A stretch of 64,000 nucleotides of DNA from Rhizobiales bacterium YIM 77505 (GTDB taxonomy: Bacteria; Pseudomonadota; Alphaproteobacteria; Rhizobiales; Beijerinckiaceae), in the NCBI GenBank assembly GCA_000745135.1, contig JQNH01000001.1:1550001-1614000 (forward strand), written 5' to 3'. The notes below the pieces were generated by a model. It was given only the letters and a program-made list of their open reading frames with translations. It was not told the DNA's origin and ran no database searches. Numbering within the stretch: position 1 is the stretch's first letter; each line of letters opens with the position of its first letter. The position numbers and the translations under genes are program-made. Of this stretch, positions 45,069-54,298 are shown piece by piece.

Positions 45069-45836
45069 TCAGGCCTCTTGCGGGCCGGTGCCGCCGAAGC
45101 GGCGGTCGCGCCTGGCGTATTCGGCGACGGCGGCCCGGAACACGGCCTCGTCGAAATCCGGCCAGAGCTCCGGCATGAAGACATACTCCGCATAGGCCGA
45201 CTGCCAGAGGAGGAAGTTCGAGACGCGCTGCTCTCCGGACGTGCGGATGATGAGATCCGGATCGGGGATGCCCGCCGTGTCGAGCGCCCCGGCGATCACG
45301 TCGACGTCGATGGCGGCGGGGTCGAGCGCGCCTTGCCTGACCTTCTCGGCAAGACGCTGCATCGCCCGAGCCAGCTCCTGGCGTCCCCCGTAGTTGAACG
45401 CGACCACGAGGTTCAGGCGGGAATTGCCCCGCGTGAGGTGTTCGGCTTCGTCAAGCAGCGCGCGGATGTCGGCGGGCAACCCCTCCCGCTCGCCGATGAT
45501 CCTCACCCGGACGTCATGCGCATGGAGTTCGGCGAGATCGTTGCGCACGAAACGGCGCAAAAGGCCCATCAGGTCCGACACCTCCTGCGCCGGCCGGCGC
45601 CAGTTCTCGGACGAGAAGCTGTAGATCGTCAGGTACTTGACGCCGAGCTCCATGGCCGCGCGGACGGCACGCCTGACAGCTTCGACCCCGCGCCGATGAC
45701 CCTCAACCCGCGGCAGGCCGCGGCGGACCGCCCAGCGCCCGTTGCCGTCCATGATGATGCCCACATGGACCGGAACGCCGGCGCCCACCTCGGGTGCGGC
45801 CGCGACGGCTGCGGAAGCTTCGCTCTTGAAGGCCAT
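45069..45836 (-). CDS. uppS: undecaprenyl pyrophosphate synthase (cis-prenyltransferase)
   Basis: The 255-residue enzyme extends farnesyl diphosphate to the C55 carrier used for peptidoglycan and O-antigen. Signature blocks are [54 protein letters not shown] and [20 protein letters not shown]. The N-terminus has about 20 extra residues before the conserved part. The ATG at 45836 was taken; frr ends 20 bases upstream. Confidence 0.95.
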   Translation of the reverse strand: MAFKSEASAAVAAAPEVGAGVPVHVGIIMDGNGRWAVRRGLPRVEGHRRGVEAVRRAVRAAMELGVKYLTIYSFSSENWRRPAQEVSDLMGLLRRFVRNDLAELHAHDVRVRIIGEREGLPADIRALLDEAEHLTRGNSRLNLVVAFNYGGRQELARAMQRLAEKVRQGALDPAAIDVDVIAGALDTAGIPDPDLIIRTSGEQRVSNFLLWQSAYAEYVFMPELWPDFDEAVFRAAVAEYARRDRRFGGTGPQEA

Positions 45837-45855
45837 GGTGCGCCTGCACGACCGT

Positions 45856-46419
45856 TCAGACGTGCATGATCTCCTTCTCCTTGGCGGCAAGCAGGGCGTC
45901 GATCTCCGCAATGGCCTGGTCGGTCGCCTTCTGCACCTGCTCCTCCTGACGGCGTTCCTCGTCTTCTCCCAAGGCGCCGTCCTTCTTCAGCTTCTTCAGG
46001 AGGTCGAGACCATCGCGGCGGACATGACGTACGGCGACGCGCGCCTCCTCCGCATATTTGTGGGCGACCTTCACCAGATCCCGGCGCCGCTCCTCGGTCA
46101 TCTCGGGGATGCGGAGCCGGATCACTTGGCCCTCCGTCATCGGGTTGAGACCAAGATCGGAGTCGCGGATCGCCTTCTCGACCGCGTGAACCATGCCGCG
46201 ATCCCACACCTGCACGCTCAAGAGGCGCGGCTCCGGCACGCTCACCGTGGCGACCTGGTTGATGGGCATGTGCGAGCCATAGGCATCGACGCGAATGGGC
46301 TCGAGGAGGCTGGGCGAGGCCCGGCCAGTGCGAAGGGTCCCGAGCTCGTGCTTCAGGGCGTTGATCGCCCCCTGCATGCGGCGCTTCACATCGCCGAGGT
46401 CGAAAGTCGTTGCAGCCAT
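45856..46419 (-). CDS. frr: ribosome recycling factor
   Basis: The 187-residue RRF splits ribosomes after termination together with EF-G. Core sequences: [60 protein letters not shown] and the C-terminal KEKEIMHV typical of the class. Length is normal (185-187). It lies 89 bases downstream of pyrH in the usual order rpsB-tsf-pyrH-frr. Confidence 0.97.
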   Translation of the reverse strand: MAATTFDLGDVKRRMQGAINALKHELGTLRTGRASPSLLEPIRVDAYGSHMPINQVATVSVPEPRLLSVQVWDRGMVHAVEKAIRDSDLGLNPMTEGQVIRLRIPEMTEERRRDLVKVAHKYAEEARVAVRHVRRDGLDLLKKLKKDGALGEDEERRQEEQVQKATDQAIAEIDALLAAKEKEIMHV

Positions 46420-46508
46420 TCCCGTCCCTCACACAGGGGCACCGACGCGGCGAGAGGCCAAGGCCGATGCACGTCCGGGCAAGGGCTTACGCCCCTGCCG
46501 TCACGCCT

Positions 46509-47225
46509 TCAAGGGGCAACCACGGTCGACGGTGCGTGCCCCTGCAGAATGGCGGTGACCGAACTTGGCGCATGAACCGAGCCGACGATGATCTGCAGGC
46601 GGCTCTCCCGGGCCAGGGCGAAGGCGGCGGTGTCCATGATGCGCAGGTCGCGCGCGATGGCCTCGTCGTGGCTCAGCCGCTCGTAGCGCACCGCGTCGGG
46701 GTTGGTCTTCGGATCGGCGGAATAGACCCCGTCCACCTGGGTCGCCTTGAGCACGGCGTCGCAGCGCAGTTCCGCCGCGCGCAGCACCGCCGAGGTGTCG
46801 GTCGTGAAGAACGGATTGCCGGTGCCCCCGGCCAAGACCACCACCTGCCCGCGGCTGAGATAGTGGAGCGCCGGCTGGCGGGCATAGGTCTCGCAGATGG
46901 TCGGCATCGATACCGCCGACATGGTGCGGGCGGACACCCCGGCGGCGTTGAGCGCCGTCTCGAGGGCAAGCGAATTCATGACCGTGGCGAGCATGCCCAT
47001 CGAGTCGGCCGTGGCGCGGTCGATCCAGCCGGCGGCGCTCATGCGCGCTCCGCGGATGATGTTGCCGCCCCCGACCACCAGCGCGACCTCGAAGCCGGCG
47101 GCCGTGGCCTGGGCGATGTCGGCGGCGAGAGCCGTGAGGGTCTGCGGATCGAGCCAATAGCCGTCCGGCGCCATGAAGGCTTCGCCCGAGAGCTTGACGA
47201 GGATGCGGCGGAAGGGTGTCGTCAC
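46509..47225 (-). CDS. pyrH: uridylate kinase
   Basis: The 238-residue amino-acid-kinase fold enzyme phosphorylates UMP to UDP and is hexameric in bacteria. It has ILVKLSGEAFMAPDGYWLDP, the VVGGGNIIRG glycine loop, GWIDRATADSMGMLATVMNS and LAGGTGNPFFTTDTSAVLRA. It starts at a GTG (47225). The gap to tsf (141 bases) contains no clear gene but may hold a processing site or weak promoter. Confidence 0.96.
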   Translation of the reverse strand: MTTPFRRILVKLSGEAFMAPDGYWLDPQTLTALAADIAQATAAGFEVALVVGGGNIIRGARMSAAGWIDRATADSMGMLATVMNSLALETALNAAGVSARTMSAVSMPTICETYARQPALHYLSRGQVVVLAGGTGNPFFTTDTSAVLRAAELRCDAVLKATQVDGVYSADPKTNPDAVRYERLSHDEAIARDLRIMDTAAFALARESRLQIIVGSVHAPSSVTAILQGHAPSTVVAP

Positions 47226-47366
47226 GGCTTCGATCGTCCCGCTCGTTCAGCATCGTCCCGGGCGCTTGGCGACAACGCCCGGGACATTATGGCTCTCAGT
47301 CCCCGGCCGCGCCGGATCGGAGAGAAGGGGTACAAGAGATGGGCGGCCGAGGCCGCCCATTTCGAC

Positions 47367-48296
47367 TTAGTCCTTCTTGAGCCCCGACTGCGCCGCGACC
47401 TCCGCCGCGAAGTCGTTCTCTTCCTTCTCGATCCCCTCGCCCAGGGCATAGCGCACATAGGCCGCGATCTTGACGTCGCCGCCGACCTTGCTCGCCGCCT
47501 CCTTGAGCACCTGGCCCACCGACTTGGAGGGATCATGGACGAAGGCCTGGTCGAGCAGCGTGACCTCCTTGTAGTAGGTCTGGAGCCCGCTGTTGACGAT
47601 CTTCTCGACGACGTTCGCCGGCTTGCCGGCATGCTTCTCGGCGAGGATCGCCTTCTCGCGCTCGACCATGGCCGGATCGAGGCCCGAGGCGTCGAGCGCC
47701 AGCGGATTGGCCGCCGCCACATGCATGGCGATCTGCCGCCCGAGGCTCGCGAGCTGGTTCACGTCGCCGGAGGACTCAAGCGCCACGAGGACGCCGATCT
47801 TGCCAAGGCCTTCGCTCACCGCGTTGTGGACATAGGTGGCGATCAGGCCGCTGCCGACGCTGAGCTTGGCCACCCGGCGCAGGGTCATGTTCTCGCCGAT
47901 GGTGGCGATGAGCTCCTGCAACCGGTCCTTCACCGTCGTCTGGGTGCCCGGGAAGTGGGCCGCCTCCAGGGCCTCGACCGTCCCCTCGCCCATGAGCGCC
48001 AGCTTCGCCGCCTCGCGCACGAAGGCCTGGAAGGTCTCGTTGCGGGCGACGAAATCGGTCTCGGAGTTCACCTCGACGATCGCCGCCGTGCGCCCCGACG
48101 ACTCCACCCCGATCAGCCCCTCGGCGGCCACACGGCCCGACTTCTTGGCCGCCTTGGCAAGGCCCTTCTTGCGCAGCCAGTCGACGGCGGCCTCGATGTC
48201 GCCGCCCGTCTCGTTCAGCGCCGCCTTGCAATCCATCATGCCTGCGCCGGTCTTCTCGCGCAGGTCTTTCACCATCGCCGCGGTCACAGTCGCCAT
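47367..48296 (-). CDS. tsf: elongation factor Ts
   Basis: The 309-residue protein exchanges GDP for GTP on EF-Tu. N-terminal UBA-like part ([20 protein letters not shown]), the signature [20 protein letters not shown] and two core subdomains, full length for the class. The first ATG of the frame at 48296 was chosen (MATVTAAMV). It is 107 bases downstream of rpsB and part of the rpsB-tsf transcript. Confidence 0.97.
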   Translation of the reverse strand: MATVTAAMVKDLREKTGAGMMDCKAALNETGGDIEAAVDWLRKKGLAKAAKKSGRVAAEGLIGVESSGRTAAIVEVNSETDFVARNETFQAFVREAAKLALMGEGTVEALEAAHFPGTQTTVKDRLQELIATIGENMTLRRVAKLSVGSGLIATYVHNAVSEGLGKIGVLVALESSGDVNQLASLGRQIAMHVAAANPLALDASGLDPAMVEREKAILAEKHAGKPANVVEKIVNSGLQTYYKEVTLLDQAFVHDPSKSVGQVLKEAASKVGGDVKIAAYVRYALGEGIEKEENDFAAEVAAQSGLKKD

Positions 48297-48403
48297 GGCC
48301 AATCCTCTTGTTCGGATAAAGGGAACCCGGCGCTCGCGGCCGAACGCCGGGCTTGTCCATCATGTCGTTGCGCCCCCGATCGAGGGCGCCGCGCCCGCTC
48401 GTC

Positions 48404-49417
48404 TCAGGCCGCCTCGATCAGCGTGCGGGCCTGCCCGATCCAGCCGTCGCGCTCGATCCGCCCGTGCAGCCTGAGCGTGGCGTCGATCTTGGCCACGTCC
48501 TCCGGCTTCATCGCGGCGATCTGCCAGTAATGGTAGATGCCGGCATCGTTGAGCTTCTTCTCGAGCTGCGGGCCGACCCCGGAGAGCTTGGTGAGATCGT
48601 CCGGCGCGCCGCGGGGAGCCGCCAGGAGCTCGAACTGCTCGGTCTGCTCCGGCGCCTCGCTGGATTCGGCCGGGAGCGTCTCGACCACCGGCGTCTCGGA
48701 CGCGCCGATGTCGATCCCCATCTCGCCCTGGGCCCGGGAGATGCCGTCGATGGCGGCGCGGGCCACGAGGTCGCAATAGAGCGAGATCGCCCGCCCGGCA
48801 TCGTCATTGGCCGGGACCGGATAGGTGATGTCGTCGGGGTCGCAATTGGTGTCGACGATCGCCGCCACGGGAATGCCGAGGCGCTTCGCCTCCTTCACCG
48901 CGAGCTGCTCCTTGTTGGTGTCGATCACGAACAGGAGGTCCGGCGTGCCGCCCATGTCCTTGATGCCGCCGAGCGCCCTCTCGAGCTTCTCCTTCTCCCG
49001 GGAGAGCATGAGACGCTCCTTCTTGGTCAGCCCTTGCGCGCCGCCGGTCAGGGTCTCGTCCAGCTTGCGCAGGCGCTGGATCGAGCCCGAGATCGTCTTC
49101 CAGTTGGTGAGCATGCCCCCGAGCCAGCGGGAGTTGACGTAGTACTGGGCCGAGCGGCGGGCAGCGTCGGCGACCGCGTCCGCCGCCTGGCGCTTGGTGC
49201 CCACGAACAGCACGCGCCCGCCCTTCGCCACCGTGTCGCTCACCGCCTGCAGGGCGCGATAGAACATCGGCACCGTCTGGGCGAGGTCGATGATGTGGAT
49301 GTTGTTGCGGGTGCCGAAGATGTAGCGCGACATCTTCGGGTTCCAGCGGTGGGCCTGGTGGCCGAAATGGGCGCCAGCTTCGAGCAGCTGGCGCATCGAG
49401 AAATCAGGAAGCGCCAT
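48404..49417 (-). CDS. rpsB: 30S ribosomal protein S2 with C-terminal helix-hairpin-helix extension
   Basis: The first about 235 residues are normal S2 ([80 protein letters not shown]). The total length is 337, about 95 more than E. coli S2 (241). The extension is acidic, then contains an HhH-like unit ([35 protein letters not shown]) ending [17 protein letters not shown]. Similar tails occur on S2, and on L21, in related Alphaproteobacteria; their role is not known to me. A strong promoter lies upstream. Confidence 0.95.
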   Translation of the reverse strand: MALPDFSMRQLLEAGAHFGHQAHRWNPKMSRYIFGTRNNIHIIDLAQTVPMFYRALQAVSDTVAKGGRVLFVGTKRQAADAVADAARRSAQYYVNSRWLGGMLTNWKTISGSIQRLRKLDETLTGGAQGLTKKERLMLSREKEKLERALGGIKDMGGTPDLLFVIDTNKEQLAVKEAKRLGIPVAAIVDTNCDPDDITYPVPANDDAGRAISLYCDLVARAAIDGISRAQGEMGIDIGASETPVVETLPAESSEAPEQTEQFELLAAPRGAPDDLTKLSGVGPQLEKKLNDAGIYHYWQIAAMKPEDVAKIDATLRLHGRIERDGWIGQARTLIEAA

Positions 49418-49521
49418 GGTTGTCTCCGGTTAAGCCGCCGCGGAGCAGTGGACCGGCAAGCCGGCCACCGGAACGCCTCATTGGGGCATGAGGCCGGCTC
49501 CGCGTGTGGGATAGGGCGCGC

Positions 49522-49550
49522 ATATAGGCGCGAAGCTCGGGAAAGGCAAG
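49522..49550 (-). promoter_or_regulatory. rpsB-tsf promoter
   Basis: On the minus strand CTTGCC (49550-49545), 17 bases, then a perfect CTATAT (49527-49522) match the alphaproteobacterial consensus CTTGAC-N17-CTATAT at all but one base. Transcription would start near 49515, giving a leader of about 100 bases before the ATG at 49417. That leader contains the stem GCCTCAT...ATGAGGC (about 49475-49495), which could take part in S2 feedback control; this last point is inference. Confidence 0.75.
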
Positions 49551-49589
49551 ACGCATCGCCCGACGGCGCTTGCGGCCCAGGGATCGTGC

Positions 49590-52500
49590 TCAGCTCATCT
49601 CCACTTGCACGACGCCGGGCGCGGCGCGCAGGGCGCCCGCGACCTGGGGAGAGACCTGATAGCGGCCGGGCAGCTTGATCTCCACTTCCTGCTCGCCCGA
49701 GTCGAGGATGAGCACCAGCGACACCTCTCCCTCCCCGCGGTCGCGCAGACGCTCACGCACGCTCGTCAGCGGCTTGGTGTCGCGCAGGAAGATGCGCATG
49801 GTCTTCTGGCAGCGCGCGGCGGCCTCGTCGAGCGGCTCGGCGGACTGGATGCGCACGCGCACCTCCTCGCCCTCGACCCCCGCCTGCAGGACGAGGATCA
49901 GGTCGCGCCCGGGCTCCAAAAGGTCGCGGTACTGCTGGAGCGCCTCCGAGAAGACGATGGCCTCGAAATGCCCGGTCTGATCGGAGAGCATGACGATGCC
50001 GATCTTGTTGCCGGACTTGGTGCGGCGCTCGTAGCGGTCGAGCACCGTGGCGGCGACCCGGCCGACCGACGCGCCGGCGCGCACCGAACGGCAGAGCTCG
50101 ACCCATGTCTGCACGCGCAGGCGCTGCAGCACGGACCCGTATTCGTCGAGCGGATGGCCGGACAGGAAGAAGCCGACGGCGGCATATTCCTTCTGCAGCC
50201 GGACCGAGGCAGGCCAGGGCTCGTAGAGCGGAACGCGCAGGCCCACCTCCGCCGATGCGACGCCGCCGAACATGTCGGTGATGCCGATGTTCGCCGCATC
50301 ATGCGCCCGCTGGGCGAGGGCCATCATGGCGTCGATGCAGGCGGTGGCCTTGGCGCGGTCAGGCTCGAGCTCGTCGAGGGCCCCGGCGGCGATGAGGCTC
50401 TCGAGCGTCCGCTTGTTGATGAGCTTCGGGTTGAGGCGGCGGGCGAAGTCGGCAAGATCGGTGAAGGGGCGCTCGCCCCGCGCCTCGACCAGCGCCTCGA
50501 CCGCCTGCCGCCCGACTCCCTTGATCGCGGCAAGCGCATAGCGGATGGCGCCGCCATGCACCTCGAACACGACGCCCGAGCGGTTGATCGAGGGCGGCTC
50601 GACCTTGATGCCGAGGCGCTGCGCCTCGCGACGGAATTCAGCGAGCTTGTCGGTGTTGTCGAGGTCGAGCGTCATCGACGCCGCCAGGAATTCGACCGGG
50701 TGGTTCGCCTTCAGATACGCCGTCTGATAGGCGACGAGGGCGTAGGCCGCGGCGTGGCTCTTGTTGAAGCCGTAATCGGCGAATTTGGCGAGAAGGTCGA
50801 AGATCTCGTTCGCTTTCGCGCGGTCGAGACCCCGCTCGACGCAGCCCGACACGAAGCGGTCGCGCTGGGCGTCCATCTCGGCCTTGATCTTCTTGCCCAT
50901 GGCGCGGCGCAGGAGATCGGCGTCGCCGAGCGAGTAGCCGGCGAGGAGCTTCGCCACCTCCATCACCTGCTCCTGGTAGACGATGATCCCGAAGGTCTCC
51001 TTCAGGATGGGCTCGAGCTTCGGGTGGGGGTACCAGCGCTCCCTGTTCGCCTCGTCCTTGCCGAGCTTGCGCTCGCAATAGACGGGGATGTTGGCCATCG
51101 GCCCCGGACGGTAGAGCGCGACGAGCGCGATCAGATCCTCGAAGCGGTCGGCCTCCATCTCGACCAGCGCCTTGCGCATGCCGGCGCTTTCCACCTGGAA
51201 CACGCCGACCGTCTCGCCGCGGCAGAGGGTCTCGTAGGTCTTCTTGTCGTCAAGCGGGAGTGCGGAGAGATCGATCCTCACTCCCCTTGCCTTCAGAAGA
51301 TCGACCGCGGTGCGCAGCACCGTGAGCGTCTTGAGCCCCAGGAAGTCGAACTTCACGAGCCCTGCCTGCTCGACCCACTTCATGTTGAACTGGGTGACCC
51401 TCATGCCCGTCTTCGGGTCGCGGTAGAGGGGAACGAGTTCTTCGAGCGGCCGGTCGCCGATGACGATGCCGGCGGCATGGGTCGAGGCGTGCCGGTGCAG
51501 GCCCTCGAGCTTCTGGGCGATGGCGAGCATGCGCGCCACCACCGGCTCCTCGGCGATGGCGGTCTGAAGGCGCGGCTCGCCCTCGATCGCCTGCTTCAAG
51601 GTGACGGGGTTCGCCGGATTCTGCGGCACGAGCTTGGTGAGCTTGTCCACCTGCCCGTAGGGCATCTCCAGCACGCGACCCACATCGCGCATGACGCCCC
51701 GGGCGAGCAGCGTGCCGAAGGTGATGATCTGCGCCACCCGATCCTCGCCATAGCGGCTTTGCACATACTCGATCACCCGCTCCCGCCCCTCGACGCAGAA
51801 GTCGATGTCGAAATCCGGCATCGACACGCGCTCCGGGTTGAGGAAGCGCTCGAACAGGAGGCCGAAGCGGAGAGGGTCGAGGTCGGTGATGGTGAGCGCA
51901 TAGGCCACGAGCGAGCCTGCGCCCGACCCGCGACCGGGGCCGACCGGGATGTCGTGCTCCTTGGCCCATTTGATGAAGTCGGAAACGATCAGGAAGTAGC
52001 CCGGATATTTCATCCGGCTGATGACCGAAATCTCATAGGCGAGACGGTCGCGGTAGTCCTGCGCGGTCAATCCCGGCGCAGGCCCATGGGCCTCAAGGCG
52101 CCTTTCGAGCCCCTCCTCCGCCTGGCGGCGCAGCTCCTCGGCCTCGTCGAGCGCCTCCGCTTCCGGCCCGCGCCCGAAGCGCGGCAGGATGGGCTTGCGC
52201 GTCCGCACCCGATAGGCGCAGCGCATGGCGATCTCGACCGTCGCCTCCAGCGCTTCGGGCAGGTCGCGAAAGAGTTCCCGCATCTCGGCGCGGGTCTTGA
52301 ACGCGTGCTGCGGCGTCACCCGCCGGCGCTTGTCGTCGGAGAGAAGCCGTCCCTCCGCGATGGCGAGCAGCGCGTCATGAGCCTCGTAATCCTCAGGCTT
52401 GCCGAAGAAGGGCTCGTTCGTGGCCACCAGGGGCAGGCCCTGCGCGTCGGCGAGGCGGATGAGTTCAGCTTCGATCGCGCGCTCGTCGGGCACGCCATGC

Positions 52501-53051
52501 CGCTGCAATTCGACATAGAGCCTGTCGCCGAAGGCCGTGGCGAGCGCTCTTAGCCGCGCCTGCGCCAACTCGAGGCGGCCGCCGAGCCGCAGGGCCTTGT
52601 CGAGGGGACCGGTGGGCCCGCCCGTCAGGGCAATGAGGCCGGCGCCAAGTTCGGCGAGCACGTCCACAGGGATGCGGGGGGCCTCCCCGAGCGGCACATC
52701 GAAATAGGCCCGGCTCGCCAGCCGCATCAGGTTGCCGTAACCCTCTTCGCTCTGGGCGAGCAGCACGACGTCGGCGAGCGGCAGGTTGCCATGGCGGGCG
52801 CCAGGCTCGGGCTCCTCGAAGAGCACCGAGAGCTGGAGGCCGGCGATCGGCTGGATGCCCATGCCGGCGAGCTTCTCGGAGAATTCGAGCGCGCCGAAGA
52901 GGTTGTTGGTGTCGGTCAGCGCCAGGGCTGGCTGCCGGTCGGCCGCGGCGAGCTTGGCGAGGTCGCCGATCTTGAGCGCGCCCTCGAGAAGCGAATAGGA
53001 CGAATGCACATGCAGGTGGACGAAACCCACCTCGCTCAAGATCTTCGCCAT
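49590..53051 (-). CDS. dnaE: DNA polymerase III alpha subunit
   Basis: The 1153-residue product is the main replicative polymerase. Order of parts: PHP domain (FVHLHVHSSYSLLEGALKIG, ALTDTNNLFGAL), polymerase core with the metal-binding PDFDIDFCVEGRERVIEY and GPGRGSGAGSLVAYAL, the fingers region with LYRPGPMANIPVYCERK, tandem HhH (IKGVGRQAVEALVEARGE), OB-fold and C-terminal part. It is a DnaE1 type by length and context. The ATG at 53051 begins MAKILSEVGFVHLH. It is separate from the rpsB promoter (172-base gap). Upstream is a 33-residue membrane protein gene. Confidence 0.97.
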   Translation of the reverse strand: MAKILSEVGFVHLHVHSSYSLLEGALKIGDLAKLAAADRQPALALTDTNNLFGALEFSEKLAGMGIQPIAGLQLSVLFEEPEPGARHGNLPLADVVLLAQSEEGYGNLMRLASRAYFDVPLGEAPRIPVDVLAELGAGLIALTGGPTGPLDKALRLGGRLELAQARLRALATAFGDRLYVELQRHGVPDERAIEAELIRLADAQGLPLVATNEPFFGKPEDYEAHDALLAIAEGRLLSDDKRRRVTPQHAFKTRAEMRELFRDLPEALEATVEIAMRCAYRVRTRKPILPRFGRGPEAEALDEAEELRRQAEEGLERRLEAHGPAPGLTAQDYRDRLAYEISVISRMKYPGYFLIVSDFIKWAKEHDIPVGPGRGSGAGSLVAYALTITDLDPLRFGLLFERFLNPERVSMPDFDIDFCVEGRERVIEYVQSRYGEDRVAQIITFGTLLARGVMRDVGRVLEMPYGQVDKLTKLVPQNPANPVTLKQAIEGEPRLQTAIAEEPVVARMLAIAQKLEGLHRHASTHAAGIVIGDRPLEELVPLYRDPKTGMRVTQFNMKWVEQAGLVKFDFLGLKTLTVLRTAVDLLKARGVRIDLSALPLDDKKTYETLCRGETVGVFQVESAGMRKALVEMEADRFEDLIALVALYRPGPMANIPVYCERKLGKDEANRERWYPHPKLEPILKETFGIIVYQEQVMEVAKLLAGYSLGDADLLRRAMGKKIKAEMDAQRDRFVSGCVERGLDRAKANEIFDLLAKFADYGFNKSHAAAYALVAYQTAYLKANHPVEFLAASMTLDLDNTDKLAEFRREAQRLGIKVEPPSINRSGVVFEVHGGAIRYALAAIKGVGRQAVEALVEARGERPFTDLADFARRLNPKLINKRTLESLIAAGALDELEPDRAKATACIDAMMALAQRAHDAANIGITDMFGGVASAEVGLRVPLYEPWPASVRLQKEYAAVGFFLSGHPLDEYGSVLQRLRVQTWVELCRSVRAGASVGRVAATVLDRYERRTKSGNKIGIVMLSDQTGHFEAIVFSEALQQYRDLLEPGRDLILVLQAGVEGEEVRVRIQSAEPLDEAAARCQKTMRIFLRDTKPLTSVRERLRDRGEGEVSLVLILDSGEQEVEIKLPGRYQVSPQVAGALRAAPGVVQVEMS

Positions 53052-53140
53052 GCCGCCCTTGCCACGCCTTCCGGCCTTCCGAGGGCACCTTTCCCGAGTC
53101 GCGGCGTCGGAGTCGAGTCTCGGCCTGTGGATAGCCGACC

Positions 53141-53242
53141 TTACGGCAGGGCATTCATGCCGATCGCCATGACCGCCACCATGACGCCGAAGATCGTCAG
53201 CGACGCGATCTCGACGAGCCCTTCGATCAAGCTCCGAACCAT
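53141..53242 (-). CDS. 33-residue single-span membrane protein
   Basis: ATG at 53242 to TAA at 53141 encodes a peptide starting MVRSLIEGLVEIASLTIFGV; residues about 11-30 are hydrophobic (one membrane helix, rich in Val, Met and Ala), followed by MNALP. A perfect AGGAGG (53253-53248) lies 5 bases before the ATG, the best ribosome site that I see in the window. Its stop is 89 bases upstream of the dnaE start, so the two may share a transcript. I know no family for it; composition and the ribosome site are the only evidence for expression. Confidence 0.65.
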   Translation of the reverse strand: MVRSLIEGLVEIASLTIFGVMVAVMAIGMNALP

Positions 53243-53395
53243 TTCGGCCTCCTGCAGTGATGGCCGGGATTATTGTTCACGTTTTGTTCTGGCGTAAAGG
53301 CAAGACCCGCCCCGACCGACAGCGGCTTCAGCACATGGTTAACGCGGGGGTGATCTGCTCGAGGCGTTCGGACAGCACAGGTCATGTCAGCCGCG

Positions 53396-53490
53396 AACCT
53401 CCTGTCGTGGTTCAGGCGCCGCCCTTCTCCCCTTTCCCGGACAGCCTTCCACTCCGCTTGCGCTCCGTTGCAGGCTTCCGGGAAAGGGCG
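53396..53490 (-). repeat. mosaic intergenic repeat, copy B (inverted)
   Basis: On the minus strand this reads TTTCCCGGAAGCCTGCAACG, GAGCGCAAGCGGAGTGGAAG and GCTGTCCGGGAAAGG (block 2), then GCGCCTGAACCACGACAGGA and GGTTCGCGG (block 1). Compared with copy A after gltA the two blocks are in the opposite order. Block 2 itself is a long imperfect palindrome with CTTTCCCGGA and TCCGGGAAAG at its ends. The space 53243-53605 around it holds no gene that I can support. Confidence 0.75.
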
Positions 53491-53605
53491 GGGATCGTTC
53501 AGGCGTGAGCCTCCCCCATCGAGGTTGGGGGCGAGCCCTCCAGGCCTCCCCTTCCCAACCCGGCCTGAGGACGAGCCCGCTCGCCTGCGCGAAGGCAAAC
53601 CGAGG

Positions 53606-54295
53606 TCAGGGCAACTCGGCCACGCGCCCCTCGCGAATGGTCACGCGCCGGTCCATCCGGGCCGCGAGTTCGAGATTGTGGGTTGCGACGAGAGCGCCGA
53701 GGCGGCTTGCCCGGACGAGGGCGACGAGGGTCGAGAAGACGTGGTTGGCGGTCTGCGGGTCGAGGTTCCCCGTCGGCTCGTCGGCCAGGAGCAGGCGCGG
53801 GGCATTCGCCACGGCCCGGGCGATGGCCACCCGCTGCTGCTCGCCGCCCGACAGCTCCGCCGGGCGGTGATGGAGCCTCTCGCCAAGGCCCAGGAAGCCC
53901 AAAAGCTCGGCCGCCCGCTCCCTCGCCTCCGCCTTCCGCAAGCCGCGGATGAGCTGCGGCATGACCACGTTCTCGAGGGCCGAGAACTCGGGCAGGAGGT
54001 GATGGAACTGATAGACGAAGCCGATCTCCTCCCGGCGCAGGCGCGTCCGCTCGGCGTCGTCCATGTCCACGGTGGGAGCGCCTTCGATGAAGACCTCGCC
54101 GCCGTCGGGCTTCTCGAGGAGGCCCGCCACGTGCAGGAGGGTCGACTTGCCGGTCCCGGAAGGCGCCACAAGGGCGACAAGCTCACCCGGCCACACCGCG
54201 AGCGTCGCCCCCCGCAGAACCTCAAGGGGGCGCTCGGCCTGCGGATAGCGCCGCTCGACCTTCGACAGGTAGAGGACAGGCTGCTGCGGGGGCAT
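53606..54295 (-). CDS. lolD: lipoprotein-releasing ABC transporter ATPase LolD
   Basis: The 229-residue ATPase drives LolCE to release lipoproteins from the inner membrane toward LolA. Walker [19 protein letters not shown], signature [20 protein letters not shown], Walker [14 protein letters not shown], and the LolD-type [18 protein letters not shown]. Length is normal. It starts 3 bases after the lolC stop; the pair is one transcription unit. Confidence 0.95.
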   Translation of the reverse strand: MPPQQPVLYLSKVERRYPQAERPLEVLRGATLAVWPGELVALVAPSGTGKSTLLHVAGLLEKPDGGEVFIEGAPTVDMDDAERTRLRREEIGFVYQFHHLLPEFSALENVVMPQLIRGLRKAEARERAAELLGFLGLGERLHHRPAELSGGEQQRVAIARAVANAPRLLLADEPTGNLDPQTANHVFSTLVALVRASRLGALVATHNLELAARMDRRVTIREGRVAELP

Positions 54296-54298
54296 GCG

